Shown here one piece after another: positions 49,941 through 59,644 of a stretch of 64,000 bases of DNA; position 1 is the stretch's first letter; each line of letters opens with the position of its first letter. This DNA is from SKZT01 sp964478625 (GTDB lineage Bacteria; Desulfobacterota; Desulfobacteria; Desulfobacterales; SKZT01): contig CAYZJH010000004.1 in NCBI GenBank assembly GCA_964478625.1, positions 1-64,000 of the forward strand, read 5' to 3'. The position numbers were made by a program, and so were the translations under genes. The notes beneath the pieces were generated by a model that made no database searches, was not told where the DNA came from, and was given only the letters and a program-made list of their open reading frames with translations.

Positions 49941-52251
49941 TTTTAATCTTTCCGTTTCCCTTGGCCGAAGATTCGGCATATTCCACACGATGATGGTGTA
50001 TGCCGTTTAGAATTTTATTAAAGCTTTTTGCAATACTGTGAAGATCTTTTAATGTCAGTTCGCAATCATTCAATTGCCCGTCGGAAAAAATCTTATTGAT
50101 GAGATTTTGGACCAACCCCTGGATCCGGGCAGGTGTAGGATTATCCAGGGTTCTGGAAGCTGCTTCCACAACATCGGCAAGCATCACCAGGCCGGCTTCT
50201 CTAGTCTGAGGATTGGGACCGGGATACCTGAAATCATCAGCTTTAACGGCTTTTTCACCCTGAAGCCTGACGGCTTTGTCAAAAAAATAGCGGATAAGAC
50301 TGGTGCCGTGGTGCTGTTCTATGGCAGCACGCACCACCTGAGGTAAATGATGTTCTCCGGCCATTTCAACGCCATCTTTCACATGGGCTATGAGAATTCT
50401 TCGTGACATGGAAGGAGCCAGTTTATCATGAAGATTTTTTGCATTGGATTGATTTTCGATAAAATAAAGAGGTTTTTTTACCTTCCCGATATCATGGTAA
50501 TATCCGCATACCTTAGCCAAAAGAGGATTCGCACCGATATCCGATGCAGCAGCTTCGACCAGTGAACCGACAATCATCGAATGATGGTACGTACCGGGTG
50601 CTTCGATCATGAGACGCCTGAGGATAGGACGTTCCAGATTGGCCAATTCAAGGAGCGTTATATCCGTGGCATATCCAAATAGTGTCTCGAATAGCGGGGC
50701 AATACCAGCGGTTAAAATACCTGCACCGATACCCCCCAAAAATGCAAACAGCAAATTCCATAGAAACCCAAGTGTTAAAAAATCTCCATGAACCAAACCG
50801 ATACAACTTACCAACACCATGTTCAACGCCGCTAACTTAAGCCCGGCCATTGCAAAAACTTTTCTCTCCCGGCAGCATCTGATCCAATAGGCTCCCATGG
50901 CGCTGTTGAGGAAATAATAAATGAAAAGATCAAACTGTTTATTGAAAATGACCGTGACACAAACCGAAATGAGCAAAGCGAAAGCCACCGCAATCTCTAC
51001 CCCCATAAACAGGCAGATAACCATGGCTCCTGCAGCAATGGGAATTCCATAGATAATTGATTCCGATGACAGCGAATAAGTCAGGTTCCGCGGAAGTGTA
51101 TCAACAATAGAAGCCGAAACTTTTCCAATGAGGATGAAAACAATAAGAATCGTTGCCAAAAACAAAAGATTCTTATTGTGGTTTCCGGATGTCAGACTAT
51201 AATGGTGCAGATTGAGCAAATAAAGAACGGTCAAAAATATTCCGAACAGGGCGGTTGCTCCGATACTGGTGGCATGTACCTTTTCCGTCCTGGTTTTTGA
51301 CTGTAAAGATTCGATCTTTTGCAAATGATGTTCACTGATTCGATCACCTTCCCGAAGAATCATTTCACCGGATTTAATCTTGAACATAATAGGTTTAACC
51401 GATTCGGCAGCTTTTCTTTTACGGGCTTCAGTCTCAAGTCGGTTGAAGGTAAGGTTGGGTTGGATCAGTCGCTGGGAAAAATCTATAATCAGATTGTTCA
51501 CCTGCTTATCCTCATCTTTCAATAACGGTTCTGCCAAGGCCGCAACCATATCTTTGGCCTGATCCAACCCATAAAACCGATTCAGATCTTTTTCAATTTT
51601 TTCGGTTTTTGAGGCCAGGTTTCTCACAATGATCCCTTTATCGGATTCACCGTATAAAAGGTCCAAACTGGATACCACACCGTTTTGAAAAATCTCACTG
51701 ATAATAATGATAATTTTCTCGGCGATATCGATTGAAAAATGCTCTTTCTCCAGCAGAGAATAATCCTCGGCACTTACAGAGATTCCGACTTTTTGTTCAA
51801 ACTCTTCTTTCCTGTCCCAAATGTTTTTGGAGATATCCGTATTTTCTTTTTGAACCTGTGCTTCCTCAGGATTCGGACCATCCGCAACGGTTTCCCGAAA
51901 AGGTTGCTCCTCTGATACAAACAGATCATTCATATCGGAAAAAGCATCATATATGGTCTGAGTTAGGCGGGGTAACAGAGCATGGTTTAAGTCATAAACA
52001 GTCAGAACTTTATCGACGGCAATTTTTTGTTTTTCAGCTGTGGCTTTTTTATCCACGACCATAAAATCCATTGGGGCCTTAATATTTCTGTGAGCGATAT
52101 CTCCCACAACATAATTATGCCGGATACCCCCCAGGGACGGATAGAGCATGAGGATAAAAATCGCGGTAATCAACAGCAATATGATCCATCGAATATAAAG
52201 ACTGGTTCTAAACCAATCCTGGATTTTCTTTTTTCTTTTTTCTTTAAACAT
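49840..52251 (-). CDS. 7TM-HD domain phosphohydrolase (PgpH/YqfF family)
   Basis: A membrane protein of about 803 residues. After one N-terminal helix (IRWIILLLITAIFIL) comes a long extracytoplasmic domain, then about seven transmembrane helices (residues ~340-530) and a cytoplasmic HD domain with YHHSMIVGSLVEAAA and GYYHDIGKVKKP. In Listeria PgpH degrades c-di-AMP; in a Gram-negative anaerobe the substrate is not certain. The start at 52251 has GGAGG 12 bases upstream; a TTG at 52296 is in frame but without a site. The C-terminal tail is polar, Ser/Gly-rich and overlaps ybeY. Confidence 0.88.
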   Translation of the reverse strand: MFKEKRKKKIQDWFRTSLYIRWIILLLITAIFILMLYPSLGGIRHNYVVGDIAHRNIKAPMDFMVVDKKATAEKQKIAVDKVLTVYDLNHALLPRLTQTIYDAFSDMNDLFVSEEQPFRETVADGPNPEEAQVQKENTDISKNIWDRKEEFEQKVGISVSAEDYSLLEKEHFSIDIAEKIIIIISEIFQNGVVSSLDLLYGESDKGIIVRNLASKTEKIEKDLNRFYGLDQAKDMVAALAEPLLKDEDKQVNNLIIDFSQRLIQPNLTFNRLETEARKRKAAESVKPIMFKIKSGEMILREGDRISEHHLQKIESLQSKTRTEKVHATSIGATALFGIFLTVLYLLNLHHYSLTSGNHNKNLLFLATILIVFILIGKVSASIVDTLPRNLTYSLSSESIIYGIPIAAGAMVICLFMGVEIAVAFALLISVCVTVIFNKQFDLFIYYFLNSAMGAYWIRCCRERKVFAMAGLKLAALNMVLVSCIGLVHGDFLTLGFLWNLLFAFLGGIGAGILTAGIAPLFETLFGYATDITLLELANLERPILRRLMIEAPGTYHHSMIVGSLVEAAASDIGANPLLAKVCGYYHDIGKVKKPLYFIENQSNAKNLHDKLAPSMSRRILIAHVKDGVEMAGEHHLPQVVRAAIEQHHGTSLIRYFFDKAVRLQGEKAVKADDFRYPGPNPQTREAGLVMLADVVEAASRTLDNPTPARIQGLVQNLINKIFSDGQLNDCELTLKDLHSIAKSFNKILNGIHHHRVEYAESSAKGNGKIKNGSSDQQQAKEKKDSGRESAGDGSGHLKRLGLS

Positions 52252-52320
52252 ATTCGGAAAAATCCTCCATACCTCTTTATAAAACGGTTTTTCCAAATGT
52301 TTTATATTAGATCGGAGGAA

Positions 52321-53319
52321 TTATGATTTCTTTTTTTGTTGGTCAAGTTTTTCATAAGCATCAATAATATCTTGAACCAGCTTATGACGAACAACATCGG
52401 ATTTACTGAAAAATACAAATTTTATCCCTTTGATGTTTTGGAGAATATTTTTACTTTCAACCAGCCCGGAAATTTTTTCTGACGGAAGATCAATCTGTGT
52501 AATGTCGCCGGTAATCACTGCTTTTGAATTAAATCCCAGCCGTGTCAAGAACATTTTCATTTGTTCGGACGTAGTATTTTGGGCTTCATCAAGAATCACT
52601 AAAGAGTCGTTTAAAGTCCGTCCGCGCATAAAAGCAATTGGAGCGACTTCGATCACCCCTTTTTCCATCAGGGCGGATACCTTTTCAAATTTCATCATAT
52701 CATGAAGGGCGTCATACAAAGGTCGCAAATAGGGGTCTACTTTTTCTGCAAGGTCTCCAGGCAAAAACCCAAGTGCCTCACCTGCCTCAACCGCCGGCCT
52801 TGTCAGAATAATCCGGCTAATCTGACCTTTTGTGAGTGCTGCAACAGCCATGGCCATTGCCAAATAGGTTTTTCCGGTTCCTGCCGGCCCGATACCAAAT
52901 ACGATGTCATAATTTCGAATAGCGTCAATATATTCCTTTTGAGCACGGTTTTTCGGGGTAATCGTATGTTTTTTGGATGTGATATAGACTGAATCAAGAA
53001 AGAAATCTTTTAAATTGGTTCGGTCATCACTGCTTAAAAGCTTGATCGCATATTCAATATCCCTTGGATAAACCGGGTATTTTTGTTCAAGCAATCCATA
53101 TAACTGATTGATAATATTCTTTGCAAGTTCGGCAGTCACGGGGTCGCCACTGATAAAGATACTATTGCCTCTCGCATGGATATCGACATCGATTGAATCG
53201 GCGATTATTCTCAGATTGCTGTTGTGTTCACCAAAAAGCTGACGAATGAGTTCATTGTCGGTGAACGACAACCTTATTTGTTTTGGCTCTGGTTTTTCCT
53301 CCATTGGCCCTTCTTCCAT
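52321..53319 (-). CDS. PhoH-family ATPase (YbeZ/PhoL)
   Basis: The 332-residue P-loop ATPase acts with YbeY in ribosome and RNA metabolism. Residues ~15-100 resemble a KH-like RNA-binding region. The core has Walker A GPAGTGKTYLAMAMAVAAL near 143, RPAVEAGEALGFLPGD and Walker B in LVILDEAQNTT near 241. The ATG at 53319 or the one at 53304 could be used. It is first in the phoH-pgpH-ybeY set, 69 bases before the chosen pgpH start. Confidence 0.93.
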   Translation of the reverse strand: MEEGPMEEKPEPKQIRLSFTDNELIRQLFGEHNSNLRIIADSIDVDIHARGNSIFISGDPVTAELAKNIINQLYGLLEQKYPVYPRDIEYAIKLLSSDDRTNLKDFFLDSVYITSKKHTITPKNRAQKEYIDAIRNYDIVFGIGPAGTGKTYLAMAMAVAALTKGQISRIILTRPAVEAGEALGFLPGDLAEKVDPYLRPLYDALHDMMKFEKVSALMEKGVIEVAPIAFMRGRTLNDSLVILDEAQNTTSEQMKMFLTRLGFNSKAVITGDITQIDLPSEKISGLVESKNILQNIKGIKFVFFSKSDVVRHKLVQDIIDAYEKLDQQKKKS

Positions 53320-53520
53320 AAGAATTGTTAAAATATTTACTCATATCATAATCATTTAAATCATTGCAAACTCGATTTTCTGTGAACATGTTCAAACTTA
53401 AAAAGACCTTGACGGTGCCTGTACCCTCTGATATTTTTGCTTCTTTATTTTCCGGATAAAAATTTCCGTTTGGGACGAAATTTCATCATTTTAATGGTTT
53501 TTATTGTGGATTAATCAGAC

Positions 53521-54048
53521 ATGAATCCTTTGGATGTTGTCATCATTATTATTTTAGGTTATGGGTTGATTCGGGGTATCTTCAGAGGAATGGTCAAGGA
53601 GATATCTTCTATCATCGGGGTGTTTGCCGGTTTTTTCGCAGCTTATAGTTATTACCCCATGGTTGCGGAAATTATGGAAGATTGGATCACCAATGTTCCT
53701 TTTCTCAATATTTTGAGTTTTATGCTGATCTTCTGTATGGTTTTTTTCTTTATCAGCATTCTGGGTGTTATCATCAAATATTTTTTGCATATTGTATCTC
53801 TGGGATGGATGGATCGAATATTAGGAGCTTCATTGGGGTTTGGCAAGGCATTACTCATCGTATCGATAATCTTGGTGGCCTTAACAGCCTTTCTTCCAAA
53901 AGGTGCACCCATTATCAAAACATCTCTTCTTTCTCCCCATATTACCGTAATTTCAGAAAAAATGGCCCAAGTCATATCGATTGAAATGAAGCAGGCTTAC
54001 ACCGCCAAACTCGAGGAAATTAAAAAAGCTTGGAATGTCCGCAATTGA
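53521..54048 (+). CDS. CvpA family membrane protein
   Basis: The 175-residue inner-membrane protein has four transmembrane helices. The N-terminus DVVIIIILGYGLIRGIFRGM and the second segment GVFAGFFAAYSYYP are typical of CvpA, which in enterobacteria is needed for colicin V export and affects envelope tolerance to bile salts. The end is a charged helix (KQAYTAKLEEIKKAWN). It is divergent from phoH over about 200 bases and overlaps the mazG start by 19 bases. Confidence 0.85.
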   Translation: MNPLDVVIIIILGYGLIRGIFRGMVKEISSIIGVFAGFFAAYSYYPMVAEIMEDWITNVPFLNILSFMLIFCMVFFFISILGVIIKYFLHIVSLGWMDRILGASLGFGKALLIVSIILVALTAFLPKGAPIIKTSLLSPHITVISEKMAQVISIEMKQAYTAKLEEIKKAWNVRN

Positions 54049-54878
54049 GTTCAACTGAAAAATCTTTATGTGATTCAAAGGTTTCAAAAAAATTAAACGA
54101 ATTAATCAGTCTTATTGAAACCTTAAGAAGCAAAAATGGCTGCCCCTGGGATCAGAAACAAACCCCTGCTACTATGGCCATATATCTGATTGAAGAAATG
54201 TATGAACTTGTGGAAGCTATTACCAGAAAAGATATAAATCAAATTTGCGAAGAACTGGGGGACGTATTTTTTCACATCCTATTCCTAAGCACAATCTATA
54301 CTGAAAGAAGGGAATTCGACCTGGAAAAAGTCATCGGTCTGGTCACTGAAAAAATGATTCGCCGTCATCCCCATGTCTTTGGTAATGCCAAAGTTAACAG
54401 CGTGGAAGATGTCAGAAAGCAATGGCACCATATCAAACAAACCGAAAAAAATAACGATTCTTCAACCTCTGTTTTGAGTTCTGTCTCTAAAAGCCTTCCC
54501 GCATTGATCCGTGCATACCAAATATCCGAACGGGCCGCTCGTTGCGGATTCGATTGGGCTGATATCCATGGAGTTATGGAAAAGGTTGAAGAAGAATGGA
54601 AAGAATTTAAAAACGAGATGGGGCCTGACCCGGAAAAAGATACCAATCTACACAAAAAGTCCCTGGAATTTGGAGACATTTTGTTCACTCTTATAAATGT
54701 TGCCAGATTCGCAGGAATACATCCGGAAATTGCACTGGCCGAATCTACACATAAGTTTGAAAAGCGTTTTAAATTTATGGAAACCGAACTATTAAAGGAA
54801 GGAAACCATATCGATTCCACCAGTCCCATTGAATTAAATCGGTTGTGGGAAAAGGCCAAGGAAAAATTTAAGGATTAA
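54030..54878 (+). CDS. mazG: nucleoside triphosphate pyrophosphohydrolase MazG
   Basis: The 282-residue enzyme hydrolyses NTPs to NMP and pyrophosphate, cleaning the nucleotide pool. It has two MazG domains: the first with CPWDQKQTPATMAIYLIEEMYELVEAI (in parts CPWDQKQTPATM and LIEEMYELVEAI) and EELGDVFFHILF; the second with KVEEEWKEF and EFGDILFTLINVARF. Translation starts at a TTG at 54030 or at another TTG at 54045 that overlaps the cvpA stop (TTGA); both imply coupling with cvpA. Length is typical. Confidence 0.92.
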   Translation: MECPQLSSTEKSLCDSKVSKKLNELISLIETLRSKNGCPWDQKQTPATMAIYLIEEMYELVEAITRKDINQICEELGDVFFHILFLSTIYTERREFDLEKVIGLVTEKMIRRHPHVFGNAKVNSVEDVRKQWHHIKQTEKNNDSSTSVLSSVSKSLPALIRAYQISERAARCGFDWADIHGVMEKVEEEWKEFKNEMGPDPEKDTNLHKKSLEFGDILFTLINVARFAGIHPEIALAESTHKFEKRFKFMETELLKEGNHIDSTSPIELNRLWEKAKEKFKD

Positions 54879-54903
54879 GAACCAAAAGTAAATGAGGTGA
54901 TTT

Positions 54904-55641
54904 ATGGTAGAAAAAAATAAACTACGGCTGCTCATAATTTTTACCATTTTCATCATCATCGGTTCGTCCATGGCAGGTGTTTATTTCATCCGAAACATCC
55001 AGGGAATCAACCTCACCATCAAATTTTCAGATGCTCGGGGGCTTTATAGAGGTAGCCCTTTGGAATATAAGGGTATTCAAATCGGTTCCGTTCAAAAGAT
55101 TCAAAATGACGGACAATCCAAAATTTCAGTATTGGTTAAAATCGATTCTGATGCGGCTGAAGATCTTCGACAAAATGCACTTTTTGTCATTTCACGTGAT
55201 CTATCCACAGGAGACCCCCCGGGGATTCTGATGGGCTATTGCAGGGATCATGACCTCCAAGAATTTCCTAAAATGCTTTCAGGTGCCCTAATTACTGGGG
55301 AAGACAGTGAACTGATATTTTTGCTGAAAACCCATGTGGGGTGTTTTAGCAAAACCAGCGGTAGTATCTCCGATACTTTAGAATCCTTAAAGAAAAATAT
55401 AGACCGTCTTTTAAACTCTCCGAAAGCTCAGCAGTTATACCGGGACATCGAGACTTTTTTCATGGATCTAAGTAAAATGACGCAGGAACATTTCAAGCGT
55501 TTCATGGAAGAAAAAGGTCCTGAAATTCGCAATAAAATCGAAGAATTCATCAAAGAACTCGAGAGGATGGGGCACAAAAAAGAAGCAGAAGACTGGAAAA
55601 AATTTATGGAGGAGGTTAGTTTTAATCCGGTCAATACCTGA
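54904..55641 (+). CDS. MCE/MlaD domain protein
   Basis: The 245-residue protein has an N-terminal helix (LLIIFTIFIIIGSSMAGVYF) anchoring a periplasmic MCE domain (GLYRGSPLEYKGIQIGSVQKI near residues 40-60, with VISRDLSTGDPPGILM). MCE proteins bind lipids between membranes. The C-terminal half (residues 140-245) is helical and charged. It differs from MlaD in lacking MlaE and MlaF genes nearby, and resembles short stand-alone MCE proteins. It lies between mazG and a sigma54 activator on the plus strand, 25 bases after mazG. Confidence 0.78.
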   Translation: MVEKNKLRLLIIFTIFIIIGSSMAGVYFIRNIQGINLTIKFSDARGLYRGSPLEYKGIQIGSVQKIQNDGQSKISVLVKIDSDAAEDLRQNALFVISRDLSTGDPPGILMGYCRDHDLQEFPKMLSGALITGEDSELIFLLKTHVGCFSKTSGSISDTLESLKKNIDRLLNSPKAQQLYRDIETFFMDLSKMTQEHFKRFMEEKGPEIRNKIEEFIKELERMGHKKEAEDWKKFMEEVSFNPVNT

Positions 55642-55656
55642 TAGGGGAAAGATCTC

Positions 55657-57060
55657 ATGGCTAAAATACTGATAATCGACGACGATCAGCACATGAATGA
55701 CGCCCTTTCAAGAGTCATCAAAAAAAAGATGGGATATGAAGTTACATCGTGTTTAATGCTGGAAGAAGGCTTTAAGGAAGCCATGGAGAATGACTATGAT
55801 GTCATTTTGCTGGATGTATTCATGCCTGATGGAAATGGTATACAGGCTCTTTCCCGTTTCCGGAACATCGATTCCAATCCTGAAATCATTATTCTTACCG
55901 GCCGACCTGATTCCCAGGGAGCACAAACGGCGATTGAAAGCGGCGCATGGGATTATATGGTTAAAACCTTTTCAATCCCCGATATTTTAAAGCTTTTAAG
56001 TCAGGCTGTAGCCAACAGAAAAAACTATCAAAAGTCAGCAACAGAGAAAAAGATCGTCTTGGAAGGCATAATCGGGTCAAGTTTTAACATGCGTAAATGC
56101 TACAAAAAGGTTTCAGAAGCCGCGGACTGGGAAGGCAACGTTTTAATTACCGGGGAAACCGGTACCGGAAAAGAACTTTTTGCCCGAGCATTGCACCGAA
56201 ACAGCACCAGAGCAAACAACAATTTTGAAATAGTTGATTGTACCGTCATTCCTGAAACATTAGTGGAAAGCCTGCTCTTTGGGTATGAAAAAGGAGCTTT
56301 TACCGGTGCGGACACACCCAGGGAAGGGCTTATTCAAAGAGCGGATGGCGGCACTTTGTTCCTGGATGAGGTGGGAGAACTGCCCTTGACCATTCAGAAA
56401 AAATTTTTACGAGTACTCCAGGAACATCAGTATCGTCGGGTCGGAGGAACAAAAGAAATAGTATCCAATTTTCGTCTGGTAACGGCGACAAACAGAGATC
56501 TGGACGATATGGTTAAAAAAGGCCTTTTTCGCGAGGATCTGCTTTTTCGGTTAAAAAGCATCCATATCCATCTACCACCACTAAGAGAGCGAAAGGAAGA
56601 CATTGAAGAGCTTGTCGATTACTATCTGGGAAAACTGTGCAACAACCATGGAATCATTAAAAAGAATATTTCTGCAAGCTTTTTGGAGTTCTTAAAATCA
56701 TATTCATGGCCCGGAAATGTCCGCGAATTAATCAACGCCCTGGAATATTCTCTTTCCGTAACAAAAAACATTCCGGAAATTCTTCATAACCATTTGCCGC
56801 TAAACATACGCATAAAATACCTCCAGGAACGTTTCGAACCACCAGTGGCAAATCATCCCAATGATCCTGAAAAATTCAGTCTGAGTAATTTCCCGACCTT
56901 AAAAAAGTATCGTATAGAAAAAACAGCCGTATTCGAAAAAGAATACCTGGTGAAATTATTGGCGATTACGAAATGGAATATATATCAGGCCCAACAAATA
57001 TCCGGCCTGTCCAGATCCAGGCTTTACCATCTCATCAATTTATACAATATCAAAAAATAG
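55657..57060 (+). CDS. sigma54-dependent response regulator (NtrC family)
   Basis: The 467-residue activator has a receiver (D8/D9/D10 acidic region, phospho-acceptor D53 in LLDVFMPDGNG, K near 103), an AAA+ domain with Walker A GETGTGKE near 164 and the sigma54-contacting GAFTGA loop in YEKGAFTGAD, and a Fis-type helix-turn-helix at the end (YQAQQISGLSRSRLYHLI). It can therefore open sigma54 promoters when phosphorylated. No histidine kinase lies next to it. It follows the MCE protein by 15 bases. A sigma54-like promoter occurs upstream of the Hdr cluster, but a link is only conjecture. Confidence 0.92.
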   Translation: MAKILIIDDDQHMNDALSRVIKKKMGYEVTSCLMLEEGFKEAMENDYDVILLDVFMPDGNGIQALSRFRNIDSNPEIIILTGRPDSQGAQTAIESGAWDYMVKTFSIPDILKLLSQAVANRKNYQKSATEKKIVLEGIIGSSFNMRKCYKKVSEAADWEGNVLITGETGTGKELFARALHRNSTRANNNFEIVDCTVIPETLVESLLFGYEKGAFTGADTPREGLIQRADGGTLFLDEVGELPLTIQKKFLRVLQEHQYRRVGGTKEIVSNFRLVTATNRDLDDMVKKGLFREDLLFRLKSIHIHLPPLRERKEDIEELVDYYLGKLCNNHGIIKKNISASFLEFLKSYSWPGNVRELINALEYSLSVTKNIPEILHNHLPLNIRIKYLQERFEPPVANHPNDPEKFSLSNFPTLKKYRIEKTAVFEKEYLVKLLAITKWNIYQAQQISGLSRSRLYHLINLYNIKK

Positions 57061-57114
57061 ATGGAAACAAGGCCCTTGCTCGGGATTGGCATTAAATTTT
57101 CGCCGCCCATATCT

Positions 57115-57402
57115 TTATGGGTAGCTGTATATGCAGTACTCGGTCTTCACTCCCAATAGCGAGTCTATCTTTTCCTGTAAACTATTTCTTTCCGGATTTG
57201 TATACCATAAGTTCCAATGATCCAAAGATTTCCAGGTGCTGATTACCAGAAGCTCTTCCGGATCATCTATTCTCTTAAGCGTTTCACCGCCGATATAGCC
57301 ATCCTGGCTCATTGCAAGGAATCTCAACTGCTTAAGATAGGGCATTAAACCTGACAGATTTTCCTCGGATACTTTCCTTTTGATCATGATTTTAACAGCC
57401 AT
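57115..57402 (-). CDS. antibiotic biosynthesis monooxygenase (ABM)-fold protein
   Basis: A protein of about 95 residues with the dimeric alpha-beta barrel ABM fold (AVKIMIKRKVSEENLSGLMP near the N-terminus and LLVISTWKSLDHWNLWYTNPE in the second half, given as LLVISTWKSLDHW and NLWYTNPE). Many such proteins are small oxygenases or quinone-binding; the role here is unknown. The start at 57402 has GGGGG upstream. It lies alone between the sigma54 regulator and the LpoA-like gene, on the opposite strand. Confidence 0.75.
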   Translation of the reverse strand: MAVKIMIKRKVSEENLSGLMPYLKQLRFLAMSQDGYIGGETLKRIDDPEELLVISTWKSLDHWNLWYTNPERNSLQEKIDSLLGVKTEYCIYSYP

Positions 57403-57609
57403 CGTTTCCCCCATTTATTTGTGATGGATAAAATTTATGTGTGATGGAAAAATTAAATAGGCTTATCCTGATTTGTGCTTTTTAACAATTTGGCTTTTGA
57501 GGTTTTTTTGACGTTAATTCATATTATGAAAACTATATTATTTTTTAAAAACTTGTCAAGAAGATAAATCCTGCTAAAAAATCAGAGTATTTGAATCATA
57601 TGAATCTGT

Positions 57610-57639
57610 TTGACATTTTTTTTTTAACTGAGATATGGT
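57610..57639 (+). promoter_or_regulatory. possible sigma70 promoter of the LpoA-like gene
   Basis: TTGACA (57610-57615) and TATGGT (57634-57639) are 18 bases apart, with about 50 bases to the ATG of the lipoprotein gene. The surrounding 57415-57689 stretch is AT-rich and shows nothing else that I can name. Confidence 0.4.
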
Positions 57640-57689
57640 GTTGATCTGAGTATGATCAGATACCATTTTAGACAGAAAGCATTTAACTT

Positions 57690-59633
57690 ATGAAACATCT
57701 TGAATTTTTCCTCACAGTGATGATGACTCTCCTGGTTTTGGGGGGATGCTTACCCAAACCGGTCATCAGGGATATGCCTGCCTCCTTCAGCCTTCCGTCT
57801 GAATTGATCAAAAAGGGCGACCAAGAGTATAAAGCAAAAAGATTTGATGAAGCGATTCGGTCTTATAATGAGGTAATATTTAAGTTTCCCGACACACCTG
57901 AAGCTGCCACGGCCATGATGAAAAACGGCCTGATTTACCAAGAACTTCACAGATTCAGTGACGCGCGAAGGTTTTTTGAAGGAGTTGTTGCAAGATATCC
58001 TCGAAGCCGGCTTGCCACTGATGCAAGAATTGAAATTTTAAATACCTACCTATCTGAGAAAAAGTATCAGCAGACCATAAAACAGGCATCCGAGCTTTTT
58101 GCTAAATCCTATCAGGAACCTTACCCGCTTAAAGTATATCTGATTGTCGGGGATGCATACCTTAATTCCGAAAAACCAGAGAATGCTTTGAAATTATATG
58201 CCATCGCTTTAAAAATTGCCTCCCAAACAGAGAAAGAGCCTATCTTGGAAAAAATAAAAGCCGGCGTGGAGAAGATTCCTCCCGACAGGCTTGAATCTTT
58301 TTTACAAAATATGGATGACTCTTTTCCCAAAGGGTATCTTCTGTATCAATGGGGAATCAATCAATACGAATCCGGAAATCATGCCAAAGCCTTATCCATT
58401 TTCAATGATTTCCTCACTAAATTTCCAAATCATAGCGAGGCTTCACAGGCAAAAAACTGGGTCGATAAGATTCAGCAACAAAGTGATAAAGGCCACTATC
58501 AAATTGGAGTCCTTTTGCCTTTGAGTGGTAAGTACCAGGAATTAGGACAAAAGGCATGGACAGGAATCGAATTTGCCATAGCCCAATACGGTGCAAATTA
58601 CCAAAGCCCCGGCATAAGTGCGGTTGTTCGCGATACCGGATCAGAAAAGGAACAAACGTATCAGGTAACATCGGAACTGGCATCCAGCCAGGTTGCAGCC
58701 ATTATCGGGCCCATGGTCAATGCAGAGGTAGCCGTTGAAGAGGCCCAGCTTCAGAAGGTGCCGATTATTACGCTGACCCTTGCGGAAAAAATCACTGAAT
58801 ATGGCGATTACGTATTCAGAAATTTTCTCACCCCCCAAATGCAAATCGAATCCATGGTCTCTTTTCTTGTCAATTCAATGGGTATTAAGCGTTTTGCAAT
58901 CCTTTATCCCAAAGAAAAATATGGAACCACGCATATGAATTTATTCTGGGATGAAGTGGTCCGACAAGGGGGCGTTGTCGTAGGTTCCGAATCTTACGAT
59001 TTATCCATGACTGATTTTAAAGGCCCCATTAACAAGTTATCCGGGCTTTTTCCAAATATCCCGGACAGCTTATTATCTCTAAAACTGGAAGAATTCTTAA
59101 ATATTTACGAGCCTTATGAAACCACTGATTCCATGGATGAAATTCGAAGACCTGATTCTGAGTTCGGGGCCATTTTTATTCCGGATTCTCCGGCAAAGGC
59201 CGGTATGATTATTCCCCAATTATCGTATTATGATGTCTCAGGGGTTTATTTTTTAGGTACCAATCTTTGGCATTCTGAAAATTTTATTCGACTGGTGGGT
59301 GATTATTCACAAAAAGCCATATTGACAGACGGTTTTTTCGCCGGGAGTAAAAATCCGCTGGTACGCTCCTTTGCGAATGATTTTGAGGCGACTTACGGAT
59401 ATGCTCCAGGATTCATTGAGGCCGTGGCTTATGACACTGCCCTGTTACTTATAGAAATTTTATCTCAAAACAATATCCTATACAGAAGTCAACTTAGAGA
59501 TGCGTTGAGCCAGGTTGTTGATTTTCCGGGGGTCACCGGAAAAACATCTTTTGACCATACCGGTGAAGCCCAAAAAAACACTTATATCCTTTGTATTAAA
59601 AACAAGCGATTTTTGGAGCTGAAACAACCGTGA
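57690..59633 (+). CDS. LpoA-like lipoprotein: TPR plus periplasmic-binding-protein domain
   Basis: The 647-residue lipoprotein has a signal MKHLEFFLTVMMTLL then VLGGC (lipid Cys near 20). Residues ~40-260 hold TPR-type repeats (KGDQEYKAKRFDEAIRSYNE, FSDARRFFEGVVARYP). From about residue 270 is a type I periplasmic binding fold (IGVLLPLSGKYQELGQKAW then AAIIGPMVNAEVAVEEAQ, and AVAYDTALLLIE). LpoA of enterobacteria, with the same architecture, activates PBP1A. Here it would be a candidate partner of the class A PBP at 43516-45888. Alternatively it binds an amino acid for an ABC system, but no permease is near. Confidence 0.8.
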   Translation: MKHLEFFLTVMMTLLVLGGCLPKPVIRDMPASFSLPSELIKKGDQEYKAKRFDEAIRSYNEVIFKFPDTPEAATAMMKNGLIYQELHRFSDARRFFEGVVARYPRSRLATDARIEILNTYLSEKKYQQTIKQASELFAKSYQEPYPLKVYLIVGDAYLNSEKPENALKLYAIALKIASQTEKEPILEKIKAGVEKIPPDRLESFLQNMDDSFPKGYLLYQWGINQYESGNHAKALSIFNDFLTKFPNHSEASQAKNWVDKIQQQSDKGHYQIGVLLPLSGKYQELGQKAWTGIEFAIAQYGANYQSPGISAVVRDTGSEKEQTYQVTSELASSQVAAIIGPMVNAEVAVEEAQLQKVPIITLTLAEKITEYGDYVFRNFLTPQMQIESMVSFLVNSMGIKRFAILYPKEKYGTTHMNLFWDEVVRQGGVVVGSESYDLSMTDFKGPINKLSGLFPNIPDSLLSLKLEEFLNIYEPYETTDSMDEIRRPDSEFGAIFIPDSPAKAGMIIPQLSYYDVSGVYFLGTNLWHSENFIRLVGDYSQKAILTDGFFAGSKNPLVRSFANDFEATYGYAPGFIEAVAYDTALLLIEILSQNNILYRSQLRDALSQVVDFPGVTGKTSFDHTGEAQKNTYILCIKNKRFLELKQP

Positions 59634-59644
59634 CCCAATTCCTG

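Noticed and set aside
54365..54859. A 164-residue minus-strand frame within mazG
   Set aside because: It is opposite the second MazG domain, with no ribosome binding site and no motif.
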